DNA from: Acinetobacter sp. ASP199
Lineage (GTDB): Bacteria; Pseudomonadota; Gammaproteobacteria; Pseudomonadales; Moraxellaceae
Reading direction: 5' to 3'
Assembly (NCBI RefSeq): GCF_022700675.1
Contig: NZ_CP062182.1
Location: forward strand, 1,364,001 to 1,428,000
Length of the DNA: 64,000 bases
Of the stretch, positions 53,471 to 61,380 are shown piece by piece (position 1 is the first letter of the stretch; each line of letters starts with the position of its first letter). Both the position numbers and the translations under genes were made by a program. Below the pieces are notes generated by a model. That model ran no database searches. It had not been told where the DNA came from and saw only the letters and a list, made by a program, of their open reading frames with translations.

Positions 53471-54340
53471 ATGTTAAAGAAGATTGCCAGACGTATAGCA
53501 TTTATTGTTATAAAAAAACTACCGCGCAAACATAATATAATGTGGCGGTATTTTATGGAGTATGGGAAATTACCGAATATAAACCATCCTAAGACGTTTA
53601 ATGAAAAAGTTACAAAAAGAATAGTTTTTGATAACAATCCTTTATATGCAGAATTATCAGATAAATATGCGGTAAGAAAATATATAGCCGATAAAGTCGG
53701 CGAGCATGTTCTAATACCTTTACTATTTACTACTAAGAATCCAGAAGATCTTCTGAAAATGGATAAATGGAATGGAATAGTAATTAAGCCGAATCATGGC
53801 GCAAGCTATGTAAAACTTATAGATAATGAGCCAAGTGAGAAGGAAAAGAAGGCGATTATTTTGGAGGCTCATAAGTGGCTATCTATAGACTTTTCAAAAG
53901 TTAATAATGAGCAGCACTATGCCTCAATTGAACCAAGGATAGTTGTTGAGGAAAAAATCACACCTGCTGGCTATGTTCCGAAGGATTATAAATTCCATTG
54001 TTTTAAGCAAAAAGATGGTGAGATAAAATATGTTCTTCAAGTAGTGGATGGCCGTTTCGGCACAGAATCACGAGGATATTATTTAAACTCCTTTGATAAT
54101 TGTGTTTGGCATCATGGCGGAGATAATTATCAGCTTTCAGAAAATGAGAAAAAATCGTTAGTTAAAATTCTTCCATACAATAAAGCTCTTATGGATGATT
54201 TTGATTATGTACGTATCGACTGGTACATCATTGAAGATAATATTTACTTTGGTGAAATGACATTTACACCGGGTTCTGGGAAAAATCCAGAATTTGGAGA
54301 AGAACTAGAAAATATAATGGGAGGTTTTTGGGTTAAATAA
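53471..54340 (+). CDS. TupA-like ATP-grasp enzyme (possible lysogenic conversion gene)
   Basis: 289 residues. The TupA-like ATP-grasp pattern is clear: a basic N-terminal helix, NINHPKTFNEKVTKRIVFDN, the nucleotide-binding IVIKPNHGASYVKL, VVEEKI and DYKFHCF, and the late metal site VRIDWYIIEDNIYFGEMTFT then PGSGKNPEFG. Family members act in synthesis or modification of surface polysaccharides. It is AT-rich, has AGGGATAAT before the ATG, and is enclosed by hairpins on both sides between tailspike and holin: the form of a cargo gene. It may change the host's capsule or LPS; substrate unknown. Confidence 0.82.
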   Translation: MLKKIARRIAFIVIKKLPRKHNIMWRYFMEYGKLPNINHPKTFNEKVTKRIVFDNNPLYAELSDKYAVRKYIADKVGEHVLIPLLFTTKNPEDLLKMDKWNGIVIKPNHGASYVKLIDNEPSEKEKKAIILEAHKWLSIDFSKVNNEQHYASIEPRIVVEEKITPAGYVPKDYKFHCFKQKDGEIKYVLQVVDGRFGTESRGYYLNSFDNCVWHHGGDNYQLSENEKKSLVKILPYNKALMDDFDYVRIDWYIIEDNIYFGEMTFTPGSGKNPEFGEELENIMGGFWVK

Positions 54341-54342
54341 AA

Positions 54343-54392
54343 ACCAATAAACCTCAATGAACCCTGATCTTTAATTAGATCAGGGTTTTTTA
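54343..54392 (+). promoter_or_regulatory. Linker cassette 5: variant box and hairpin before ATG
   Basis: ACCAATAAAC (54343-54352, the box with one base missing), then a perfect 11-base stem AACCCTGATCT / AGATCAGGGTT (54360-54387) and T-run; ATG at 54393 opens only 15 codons that overlap the holin start at 54416. Confidence 0.7.
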
Positions 54393-54415
54393 ATGTCAAA
54401 AATAATGGTGGCGGC

Positions 54416-54679
54416 ATGTCCGATCAGAAATCAGCAGTAATGGAAATGGCAGCGACTGTTTCTTCCGCTGCTTCAAAAACAACTTATGCAGGGGCTGCTT
54501 CTGGTTTTGTGGCATACCTTGCATCAATCGATGTGCTGGCTTGGCTTGGTATTGCTGTTGCACTGGGTGGCTTTGCAGTGAACTGGTACTACAAGCGACT
54601 TGAGAACAAACGAGCCGATGAGATCCATCAGCTGCGTCTGGAGGAATTAAGAAAAGAAAAGGAGCAGTGCCGTGTCTAA
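54416..54679 (+). CDS. Holin
   Basis: 87 residues. Two membrane segments (AAASGFVAYLASIDVLAWLG region and LGIAVALGGFAVNWYY), short loop and a charged cytosolic tail (KRADEIHQLRLEELRKEKEQ), like class II holins. It should time lysis by forming holes or depolarising the membrane, releasing the SAR endolysin encoded next (overlap of eight bases). Confidence 0.85.
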   Translation: MSDQKSAVMEMAATVSSAASKTTYAGAASGFVAYLASIDVLAWLGIAVALGGFAVNWYYKRLENKRADEIHQLRLEELRKEKEQCRV

Positions 54680-55223
54680 AGCAAAATATTACGTCATCGG
54701 TTCTTCTTTAGTTCTAGCTATGGGTATCAGCGGTCAGAGAATAATTACTGGCCCAAGTGAAGAGCAGGTGCAGGCCACTGCAGTAAAAGAAGGTTACACA
54801 CCTAAACCCATCATTCCAGTCAAAGGCGATGTACCGACCATTGGCCACGGCACTACGGTTTATCCGAATGGTGTACGAGTCAAGATGACAGATCCTGCAA
54901 TTGATCGTAAAACAGCGCTTCAATATCTGAAACTTCACATGGATAAAGATGCACAGCGCTTCAATAAAACAGTTCTGAATATTCCAATTTCACAGCCTGA
55001 ATATGATCTTTATCTTGATTTCACATACCAGTACGGCACTGGTGCCTGGTCTGGGTCATCAATGCTTCGTCATTTGAAAGCGCGTGAATATATCCAGGCG
55101 TGTAAATCACTTTTGAAATGGAAGTATGTGGCCAAACGTGACTGCAGTATTCGTTCTAACAATTGTTATGGCGTGTGGACCCGACAAGTTGAGCGCTATA
55201 ACAAATGCATGGGAGTGAACTAG
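54672..55223 (+). CDS. Endolysin, GH24-type lysozyme with SAR-like N-terminus
   Basis: 183 residues. N-terminal segment (YYVIGSSLVLAMGISGQRII) is weakly hydrophobic with Gly/Ser/Ala, as in signal-arrest-release lysozymes. The active site follows: Glu40 in AVKEGYTPKP, Asp53 in KGDVPTIGHG, and Thr near 56-62. Cuts the glycan chains of peptidoglycan. In the holin-endolysin-Rz/Rz1 cassette; the next gene starts one base after its stop. Confidence 0.9.
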   Translation: MSKAKYYVIGSSLVLAMGISGQRIITGPSEEQVQATAVKEGYTPKPIIPVKGDVPTIGHGTTVYPNGVRVKMTDPAIDRKTALQYLKLHMDKDAQRFNKTVLNIPISQPEYDLYLDFTYQYGTGAWSGSSMLRHLKAREYIQACKSLLKWKYVAKRDCSIRSNNCYGVWTRQVERYNKCMGVN

Positions 55224-55595
55224 ATGCCATTTCTATTGCTGATCTGGAATAACAAACGCTGGTCCTTGATTGTGGTGTTGTGCATCGTGATCCTTTGCCA
55301 GTTATTTCAGGCCAATCGTTTAGCCGGTGATTTACGAAAAGCTGAAACGATATGCCAGGACAAAATCAATAAAAAGCTAAAGCCATATCTTGATGCTGAA
55401 AAGGAAGCACAGAAGCTGGCCAACAAAGCGGGTGAAGAATATGAAGAATCAAAAGAAGTTGAGCGCGTCAAAACCGAAGTTATTACACGTGAAGTCCAAA
55501 AGATCGTGGAACGTCCTGTTTATATCCACACTAATTGCTTTGATGACGATGGGGTGTCAGCAGTCAATGCCGCTGGTAATACCGGCCAATCTTAA
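55224..55595 (+). CDS. Inner-membrane spanin (Rz-like)
   Basis: 123 residues. One N-terminal membrane helix (WSLIVVLCIVILCQLFQANR), then a periplasmic coiled coil (AEKEAQKLANKAGEEYEESK) and a Cys near the end. Together with the outer lipoprotein encoded within it, it should fuse inner and outer membranes at lysis. Confidence 0.85.
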   Translation: MPFLLLIWNNKRWSLIVVLCIVILCQLFQANRLAGDLRKAETICQDKINKKLKPYLDAEKEAQKLANKAGEEYEESKEVERVKTEVITREVQKIVERPVYIHTNCFDDDGVSAVNAAGNTGQS

Positions 55596-55740
55596 AACGC
55601 CTTGTCCAGATTTGTTAGAATTGAAGTCTGGCCAAGCAAAAGAAGTACTGCAAGTCATGGTTGATGATCGACGAAAGTATGTAGATTGTAAAAACAGGCA
55701 TAAAGCGATTGTGTCGATTGTAGAAAAGTCCTCCCAGTGA
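55441..55740 (+). CDS. Outer-membrane spanin lipoprotein (Rz1-like), overlapping Rz
   Basis: 99 residues from the ATG at 55441 in the +1 frame of Rz. The lipobox is in VLFISTLIALMTMGC, with the lipid Cys followed by QQSMPLVIPANL, then a Pro- and Cys-containing mature part. It starts inside Rz and runs 145 bases past its end, a partly embedded arrangement. Exact start uncertain; a shorter start is possible. Confidence 0.8.
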   Translation: MKNQKKLSASKPKLLHVKSKRSWNVLFISTLIALMTMGCQQSMPLVIPANLKTPCPDLLELKSGQAKEVLQVMVDDRRKYVDCKNRHKAIVSIVEKSSQ

Positions 55741-55750
55741 GGGCTTTTCA
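55724..55750 (+). terminator. Terminator after the lysis cassette
   Basis: Stem AAAAGTCCTC / GAGGGCTTTT with a five-base loop; overlaps the end of the Rz1-like gene. Confidence 0.75.
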
Positions 55751-55846
55751 TTTAGTGGACAGATTAAGGATACATTAATTATTCACAAGACCAACAATTG
55801 CAGTTTATCCACTCTGTAATATGAATTATACTTATTGAGCAGATTA

Positions 55847-55878
55847 GCCGGCTCAGAAGAAATTTTGAGTCGGTTTTT
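55847..55878 (+). terminator. Second terminator near the right prophage end
   Basis: CCGGCTCA / TGAGTCGG (one G-T pair), then TTTTTAT. It would shield the host gene at 55970 from late phage transcription. Confidence 0.7.
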
Positions 55879-55907
55879 ATGTTTTAGAGTCTGTGGATAA
55901 GTCATTG

Positions 55908-55932
55908 TAAACACCAAATTTGCACCAAACAA
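55908..55932. promoter_or_regulatory. Integrase arm-type repeats, right end (putative)
   Basis: AAACACCAAATTTGCACCAA at 55908-55927 resembles the repeats at 21181-21206; it ends 35 bases before the attR core. Confidence 0.5.
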
Positions 55933-55966
55933 TTATAAGTAATTGATTTGTATATGGAGTTAATAA

Positions 55967-55979
55967 ACAATGATTTTAG
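55967..55979 (+). repeat. attR core overlapping a start codon
   Basis: ACAATGATTTTAG, same as 20993-21005. The ATG inside it is the start of the galE-like gene, so the first codons are common to both att copies. Confidence 0.78.
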
Positions 55980-56977
55980 TGACCGGTGGTTTAGGCTTTA
56001 TAGGCTCTCATATTGCTTTAAGTCTGCTCGCACAAGGGCAACAGGTCATTGTGGTCGATAATCTGGCCAATGCCAGCCTGCAAACGCTAGAGCGTCTTGA
56101 ATTCATTTCCGGCATGTATGTGCCTTTTGTCAAAATCGATATCCGTAATACTCCCGCTTTAAACAAGGTCTTTGAACAGAATTCCATTGACGCCGTAGTA
56201 CATACTGCAAGCTTTAAATCATTAGAAGAATCGGTGCTAAAACCGCTGGAATATTACAATGATAATGTCAGTTGTATTATGAGTCTCCTACGTGCCATGC
56301 AACGGACTGGTGTTCGTCATCTGGTGCATTTGTCTAGTCTTGCTGTTTACGGACAATCTAGTCCTGATCTGACTGAAGAGACACCATTTAATTTCATTTA
56401 TCCAAATCCCTATATCAAGTCTCAGCAGATGGTAGAAGAAATCATCCGTGATACTGCACGAACCGATAATGAATGGAAAACTGCGATCCTCAGATTATGC
56501 AATATCTCCGGTGCTTTTGAGCATGGGGTGCTGGGTGAAGTGGTGTCGCCACTACCGAAAAATATTGTGCCTTTAGCTATGCAGGTTGGAGCCTTACAGC
56601 GAGAAAGTATTGAACTGCGTAAACAGGCCAATACTGAAGATAAAACTGTAGAACGCAGTTTTTTGCATGTATTAGATTGCTGCGATGCAATTATTAAGAG
56701 CCTGCAATGGCTCAGTACACAAAGTTTTGCCTGTGAAGCTTTTGATATAGCAGGTGAATTGATCTCAATTCAGAAATTGCTCGACGAAATTGGTGAAGTG
56801 ACACAAATTAACATCAAGACGGAAGAGGCGCTATATTACACCAATCCGGAATTGGATCAGGTCGGCTCTAAGGCTGAAAAAGCCAGGAATAATTTAAAAT
56901 GGCAACCCCAGCGCTCGATTCGGCAAATGCTTGAAGACGAGTGGCGTTTCTATCAGAACACGTTACGCGGGCAATAG
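55970..56977 (+). CDS. GalE-like NAD-dependent epimerase/dehydratase, active-site Lys missing
   Basis: 335 residues, the size of UDP-glucose 4-epimerase. Extended SDR fold: GGLGFIGSH at 6-14, SSLAVYG at 122-128, Tyr148 in NPYIKSQQMVEE. E. coli GalE has YGKSK here; this protein has YIKSQ, so the catalytic Lys of YxxxK is Gln152. The rest of the GalE pattern is intact (ESVLKPLEYYNDNV). It could be a pseudoenzyme or use another chemistry. The prophage att core covers its start codon, and the present ribosome site (GGAG at 55956) comes from phage DNA. Confidence 0.82.
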   Translation: MILVTGGLGFIGSHIALSLLAQGQQVIVVDNLANASLQTLERLEFISGMYVPFVKIDIRNTPALNKVFEQNSIDAVVHTASFKSLEESVLKPLEYYNDNVSCIMSLLRAMQRTGVRHLVHLSSLAVYGQSSPDLTEETPFNFIYPNPYIKSQQMVEEIIRDTARTDNEWKTAILRLCNISGAFEHGVLGEVVSPLPKNIVPLAMQVGALQRESIELRKQANTEDKTVERSFLHVLDCCDAIIKSLQWLSTQSFACEAFDIAGELISIQKLLDEIGEVTQINIKTEEALYYTNPELDQVGSKAEKARNNLKWQPQRSIRQMLEDEWRFYQNTLRGQ

Positions 56978-57002
56978 CACCGATTCGCATTCTCTTAATT
57001 AT

Positions 57003-57017
57003 TGATAATAATTATCA
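57003..57017. promoter_or_regulatory. Fur box upstream of fumC
   Basis: TGATAATAATTATCA, a perfect 7-1-7 inverted repeat equal to the general Fur consensus TGATAATNATTATCA. It lies 69 bases before the fumC start, so fumC should be repressed by Fur with iron. Confidence 0.82.
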
Positions 57018-57085
57018 TTTACAAAACGTTCCATTTTACCTAGGATGGAATAAGGAAATACCAAAATTTTATAAAGAGGTTAGAT

Positions 57086-58480
57086 ATGCAAACACGTATT
57101 GAACATGACACCATGGGTGAAGTGGCTGTACCTAGCGAAGCACTTTGGGGAGCACAAACGCAGCGTAGTTTGCAGAATTTTAAAATTGGCAATGAACGTC
57201 TGCCGCGTCCAATGATCCGTGCTATGGGGTTAGTGAAAAAGGCCGCAGCGCTGACCAATGCTGAATTGAATCAGATTCCACAGGAACTTTCAGCTTATAT
57301 CGTTGCAGCCGCAGAAGAAGTGATTGCAGGGCAATGGGATAGTCAATTCCCATTGGTGGTCTGGCAGACAGGTTCTGGTACACAGAGCAATATGAACTGT
57401 AATGAAGTCATTGCCAATATTGCGAATCAAAATCTGGGGAATCCTTTAGGTTCGCAAAAACCAGTCCATCCAAATGACCATGTCAATCGTGCTCAATCAA
57501 CGAATGACTCTTTCCCAACAGCAATTCACGTCGCGGCAAGTCTGCAAATCAGTGAGTTACTAATTCCGGCAGTGAAAAAACTGCGCGATACCTTGCATAG
57601 CAAGTCTCAGGAATTCTCAGATATCGTTAAAATCGGCCGTACTCATCTACAGGATGCTACGCCGTTGACACTTGGTCAGGAGTTCAGTGGTTATGTATCG
57701 CAACTCGATCATGGTTTATTGCGTCTGGAACAGGCAATGCATGGTTTATATGAATTGCCTTTAGGTGGTACTGCTGTAGGTACAGGCTTAAATGCTCATC
57801 CTGACTATGCGGTTAAAGCAGCACAAACTTTGGCAAAACTGACTGGTCTGCCATTTGTTACTGCACCAAACAAGTTTGAAGCTTTGGCAGGTCGTGATGC
57901 GGCAGTCTTTGCTTCTGGCGCATTAAAAACATTAGCTGTAAGCCTAAATAAGATAGCGAATGACATCCGCTGGTTAGCCAGTGGTCCACGTTGTGGTTTT
58001 GGTGAGCTACGTATTCCTGAAAATGAACCCGGTTCAAGCATTATGCCTGGTAAGGTCAATCCAACGCAGAGCGAAGCAATGACCATGGTCGTAGCGCAAG
58101 TCTTAGGGAATGACACCACGGTTAATGTGGCAGGTGCATCAGGTAACTTTGAACTGAATGTATTTATGCCTGTGATTGCCTTTAACCTGTTACAGTCAAT
58201 CCAGTTGCTTGGCGATGCCTGTAACAGCTTTAATGATAACTGCGCCGTTGGTATTGAACCAAACCGTGACAAGATTGAGCACTTTTTACATGATTCATTA
58301 ATGCTGGTGACTGCGTTGAACCCGGTGATTGGTTATGAGAATGCAGCGAAAGTGGCGAAAACTGCTTATAAAGAAGGTAAAACTCTAAAACAGGTTGCGG
58401 TAGAACTTGGTTTAGTAACAGCAGAACAGTTTGACGAAGTGGTTCGGCCTGAAAATATGGTTTCACCGAATGTGAAGTGA
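57086..58480 (+). CDS. fumC: Fumarate hydratase, class II (iron-independent)
   Basis: 464 residues, usual length. Interconverts fumarate and malate in the TCA cycle without an iron-sulfur cluster. Family signature [12 protein letters not shown] at about 315, plus [14 protein letters not shown] and [27 protein letters not shown] before the ATG. A Fur box upstream suggests induction under iron shortage, when iron-dependent fumarase would fail; in Pseudomonas the Fur-controlled fumC cluster shows the same logic. Confidence 0.96.
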   Translation: MQTRIEHDTMGEVAVPSEALWGAQTQRSLQNFKIGNERLPRPMIRAMGLVKKAAALTNAELNQIPQELSAYIVAAAEEVIAGQWDSQFPLVVWQTGSGTQSNMNCNEVIANIANQNLGNPLGSQKPVHPNDHVNRAQSTNDSFPTAIHVAASLQISELLIPAVKKLRDTLHSKSQEFSDIVKIGRTHLQDATPLTLGQEFSGYVSQLDHGLLRLEQAMHGLYELPLGGTAVGTGLNAHPDYAVKAAQTLAKLTGLPFVTAPNKFEALAGRDAAVFASGALKTLAVSLNKIANDIRWLASGPRCGFGELRIPENEPGSSIMPGKVNPTQSEAMTMVVAQVLGNDTTVNVAGASGNFELNVFMPVIAFNLLQSIQLLGDACNSFNDNCAVGIEPNRDKIEHFLHDSLMLVTALNPVIGYENAAKVAKTAYKEGKTLKQVAVELGLVTAEQFDEVVRPENMVSPNVK

Positions 58481-58631
58481 TATCCAGAACTCCGCTACTG
58501 CGGGGGTATCCTTGTCAGAGGATATTGAAAATTAATCTAAATAAGAGAATAATCTATTACTATTGTATTGAAAATTTTTTCTTTAATAGTATTCGATATT
58601 TCAATAATTTAGATTAAAGAACCTTTATTTC

Positions 58632-59334
58632 ATGAAATGTAAATTGTTTGCAAGACTATTTTCGAATGAAGAATTTAAAATAGCTTCTTAGATGGAAAGT
58701 TATGGTTCTCTTCCTTAGGTTACTTTAAAGCCCTTGAAGATGAGTACAATACTAAAGGAGATAGGTTAGAAGGCGTAAGCTCTTATTTGCAGCCTGAGAA
58801 AATAGAGTTGGTATTATCTCATGGTGATGTCAATCATAAAATTACTGGTTTGGTAGGAGCAATTACAATTGAAAATCCTGAATACAGGTCACTCAAAATT
58901 TATTGCCTTTACTCTCCTGAATTAAACATAAGTGACATTGATGGCAATTCATATCAAATATTACCTACAAATCAAATGATTCAAGATTTTGGTAATCAAT
59001 TAATATGGATTCATGACATACAAGAATTTAGAAGAAGAGTTGAGGCCGAAATTGAAAAAAACGCTGATTTAATTAAGCACTATAAAGGGGATAGTGTTGT
59101 TTATTTTGATCATCAACATCATGGGCATTTTGATCAAAATAATGTGCCATTTCGTAAACATCAGAAATTTTCATTCCAAAAGGAATTTAGAATAGTATTA
59201 AAACTATGGATGATTCAGAATCGCCCTTTGTTTTAGATATTGGAGATATAAGAGATATATGTACAGAAATGGATGCATCAGATTTTGATGAAAATAAAAT
59301 GGAAATATCAATTCTACAAAATCCGGTACATTGA
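58632..59334 (+). pseudogene. Unknown-family gene with two frameshifts
   Basis: Three frames join into one protein of about 235 residues: ATG at 58632 (MKCKLFARLFSNEEFKIA), then from about 58685 FLDGKLWFSSLGYFKALEDE and the 58787-59236 part, then from the AAAA at 59200-59203 TMDDSESPFVLDIGDIRDIC to the stop at 59332. Each break fits one missing base. The pattern FLxGKLxFxxLGYFKxxE with RGD/EG resembles a widespread uncharacterised family. Either a true pseudogene or sequencing errors. Confidence 0.72.
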
Positions 59335-59433
59335 ATAACTTTCTATAATTGTTAAAATACTTATTGCTTTTAATTGCTGTTGGATTCGAGTCAGTATCTT
59401 GGACTTCTTACAGCCACTCTACGGAAATTTTCA

Positions 59434-59925
59434 ATGCTTGATGTTTATTTAACAGATGTTCAAAAAAAGGTGCAGTTCAAAGATTATCCAGGTGAGCATC
59501 CTGTTAAATTTATTTTGAATTTTAAAAAGATTTTTCCATCTATCATGGAACTTCTTTTACCTGTTCTTCCTGAGAACGAAAACCTTGAAGAAATGTCTTG
59601 GGAATCAACCACCAATGACTTTGAAACTTTCCAGATGTTCTTGGCTGGTTGGGGAATTATCGAGCTGCGTTTAAACGCAATTACCCAGTTCAAGGACAAA
59701 GCATTCGCAGATCAGCTTGTTAAACAGGCACAGCAAAAGCGTAAGGAATACCAGAAAAATCACATGAAGCTAACAACTGTAGAGTTGGATTATCTGTTTA
59801 TGCATGATATCCACGCTCTAATTGATGCTGAACTGGTGGAGCTGGGCGAGAAGTTCTATCTGCCAGTATTACGTGACCTTTGGAAAAACAAAGTTTCTAA
59901 CAATGTGCTGAATGCAAAATTCTAA
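59434..59925 (+). CDS. Protein of unknown function
   Basis: 163 residues from the ATG at 59434. The same frame is open back to a TTG at 59374, and that part (SSQYLGLLTATLRKFS) looks like protein, so the true start may be earlier or the 5' end may be lost. Helical, acidic and Leu/Phe-rich (FETFQMFLAGWGIIELRLNA). No family recognised. A terminator follows. Confidence 0.6.
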   Translation: MLDVYLTDVQKKVQFKDYPGEHPVKFILNFKKIFPSIMELLLPVLPENENLEEMSWESTTNDFETFQMFLAGWGIIELRLNAITQFKDKAFADQLVKQAQQKRKEYQKNHMKLTTVELDYLFMHDIHALIDAELVELGEKFYLPVLRDLWKNKVSNNVLNAKF

Positions 59926-59950
59926 AGCTTATTAGAAATTACGTATTTCT

Positions 59951-59985
59951 TAAAAAATCTTCCTTCGTGGAGGATTTTTTTATTT
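59951..59985 (+). terminator. Terminator after the 59434 gene
   Basis: AAAAAATCTTCC TTCGT GGAGGATTTTTT with one G-T pair. Confidence 0.85.
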
Positions 59986-60282
59986 CTTAGATTGGCATTT
60001 GAAGTTCATTTTTAGAGCAGAGCTTTAAAAATTCTACACCTGATGATGGATATGTATCGAATCAATCTAATTGCATATTCTCAATATCTATAATAATAAA
60101 CATGCTTATTTACACAATATATAAAGTTATCAATAAAATAGCGTAGCAATTTAAGCTGTTTTTTCATAAGGTATACAGACTTTTTGTAATCTATATTTTG
60201 CTTTTTATTTTCATAAGTAAAACTTAATAAAATTACATGAAGGTTCAAATTTTCTCGAAGATATATCCAAGGATTTTCACTA
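59986..60282. other. AT-rich intergenic gap before the nitroreductase gene
   Basis: About 300 bases without a coding frame; no distinct repeat or RNA is seen. Confidence 0.45.
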
Positions 60283-60885
60283 ATGTCGAATCAGTTTTTA
60301 GATTTAATTACAAAACGCCGTACGATCTACGCTATTGGCAAAAATGTCGCACAATCTCCTGAATTCTTAACTGATTTGATTCAAACTGCTGTTAAACAAA
60401 GTCCTTCATCATTTAACTCACAATCTTCTCGTGCCGTGATCCTGTTTAATGGTGAACATGAGAAATTCTGGGGCCTTGTAGCAGACAAGCTAAAAAGCTA
60501 TGCCAAAGATGAAGTAAGTGCTGCAAAAACTGCTGTGAAAATGGATAGCTTTGCTGCAGGTGTGGGTACGGTTTTATTTTTTGAAGATCAAGATGTGGTA
60601 AAAGGTTTACAAGAGCAGTTTCCATCTTATGCAGAAAACTTCCCGATTTGGGCAGAACATTCTACAGCTATCGCACAGTTTGCGACCTGGACGGCATTGC
60701 ACACCGAAGGTTTAGGTGCATCGCTACAGCATTACAACCCGATTGTAGATGAACAGGTTCATGCAGAATGGGACATTCCAGCAAACTGGAAACTAAGAGC
60801 ACAACTGGTATTTGGTTCAGTGGAAGGCGAGGCAAGTGCCAAAGACTTTATGGCAGATCAAGACCGTTTCAAAGTATTCCAATAA
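60283..60885 (+). CDS. Nitroreductase-family flavoprotein (Frm2/HBN-like)
   Basis: 200 residues. FMN-dependent nitroreductase fold: the start FLDLITKRRTIYAIGKNVAQ, VKQSPSSFNSQSSRAVILF, and LHTEGLGASLQHYNPIVDEQ then VHAEWDIPANW. The Ser-rich PSSFNSQ segment and GLGASLQHYN are typical of the Frm2/HBN-like subgroup that uses NAD(P)H to reduce nitro or quinone compounds. Cytosolic; physiological substrate unknown. Lone gene. Confidence 0.85.
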   Translation: MSNQFLDLITKRRTIYAIGKNVAQSPEFLTDLIQTAVKQSPSSFNSQSSRAVILFNGEHEKFWGLVADKLKSYAKDEVSAAKTAVKMDSFAAGVGTVLFFEDQDVVKGLQEQFPSYAENFPIWAEHSTAIAQFATWTALHTEGLGASLQHYNPIVDEQVHAEWDIPANWKLRAQLVFGSVEGEASAKDFMADQDRFKVFQ

Positions 60886-61011
60886 TTTGAAAAACCGACA
60901 TCTGCCTGAATTTTTATAGGCAGATGTCATGCAATAGGCGATAAAAGCACATTCCGAATAATAAAAATTAGGCTACACTTAGGGCGCATTAAATCTAAGA
61001 GAAATGACGCC

Positions 61012-61380
61012 ATGTCAAAGAACACCCAGAAACTTTCACCCCTTCAAGAGCTCATTGCTGAACAGAAATTGTTATGTGAAGAAGTTGGCTCTGCATATGT
61101 AGAGGTGAGTGGGGATGATGTCATTGCGGTAGCAGTTCATACCTTGAATCAGGATCCAATTGTTGGCATTCGCAAAGCTCCAGAGGCAGCGACAAAAGTC
61201 AGCTGGTATATCTATGGTGGCGAAGAAGTTTCAAGTGATGCTGACTTTGAAATTATGACTGTACGTGAATTGCAGGAGGTTGCCCCAGAAGTTCTTCCTT
61301 ATCTGGCACTGGACCAAGGCTTTCGATTTATGATCGATGCTGATGATTATGAAGATGTATGGAAAGAAGGTCAGGAATGA
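61012..61380 (+). CDS. Conserved small protein, weakly DUF2185/Imm33-like
   Basis: 122 residues, acidic. VSWYIYGGEEVSSDADFEIM and PEVLPYLALDQGFRFMID resemble the W-x-F/Y-GxE and PEIxPxL patterns of DUF2185/Imm33-type proteins, but only loosely. Next to it, in an ATGA overlap, is a small secreted protein gene, so the two are one unit. No toxin gene is visible nearby, so an immunity role is not supported. Confidence 0.6.
   Translation: MSKNTQKLSPLQELIAEQKLLCEEVGSAYVEVSGDDVIAVAVHTLNQDPIVGIRKAPEAATKVSWYIYGGEEVSSDADFEIMTVRELQEVAPEVLPYLALDQGFRFMIDADDYEDVWKEGQE

Larger units (their letters stand above)
20993..55979. mobile_element. Complete-looking prophage, temperate podovirus type
   Basis: About 35 kb bounded by a 13-bp direct repeat. 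It holds integrase, recombination, repressor/Cro switch, replication, resolvase, a T7/BPP-1-like virion module, tailspike and a full lysis cassette. All main genes read through; only one early gene (30503) has a frameshift. It may be inducible, although this cannot be known from sequence. Confidence 0.93.

Noticed and set aside
21181..55932. CACCAAATCTGCACCAA / CACCAAATTTGCACCAA as the att core itself
   Set aside because: Has mismatches and lies inside the exact 13-bp repeat on both ends; better explained as integrase arm sites.
20993..55979. Diversity-generating retroelement as in BPP-1
   Set aside because: No reverse transcriptase frame and no template/variable repeat pair seen; the receptor protein is a beta-helix spike.
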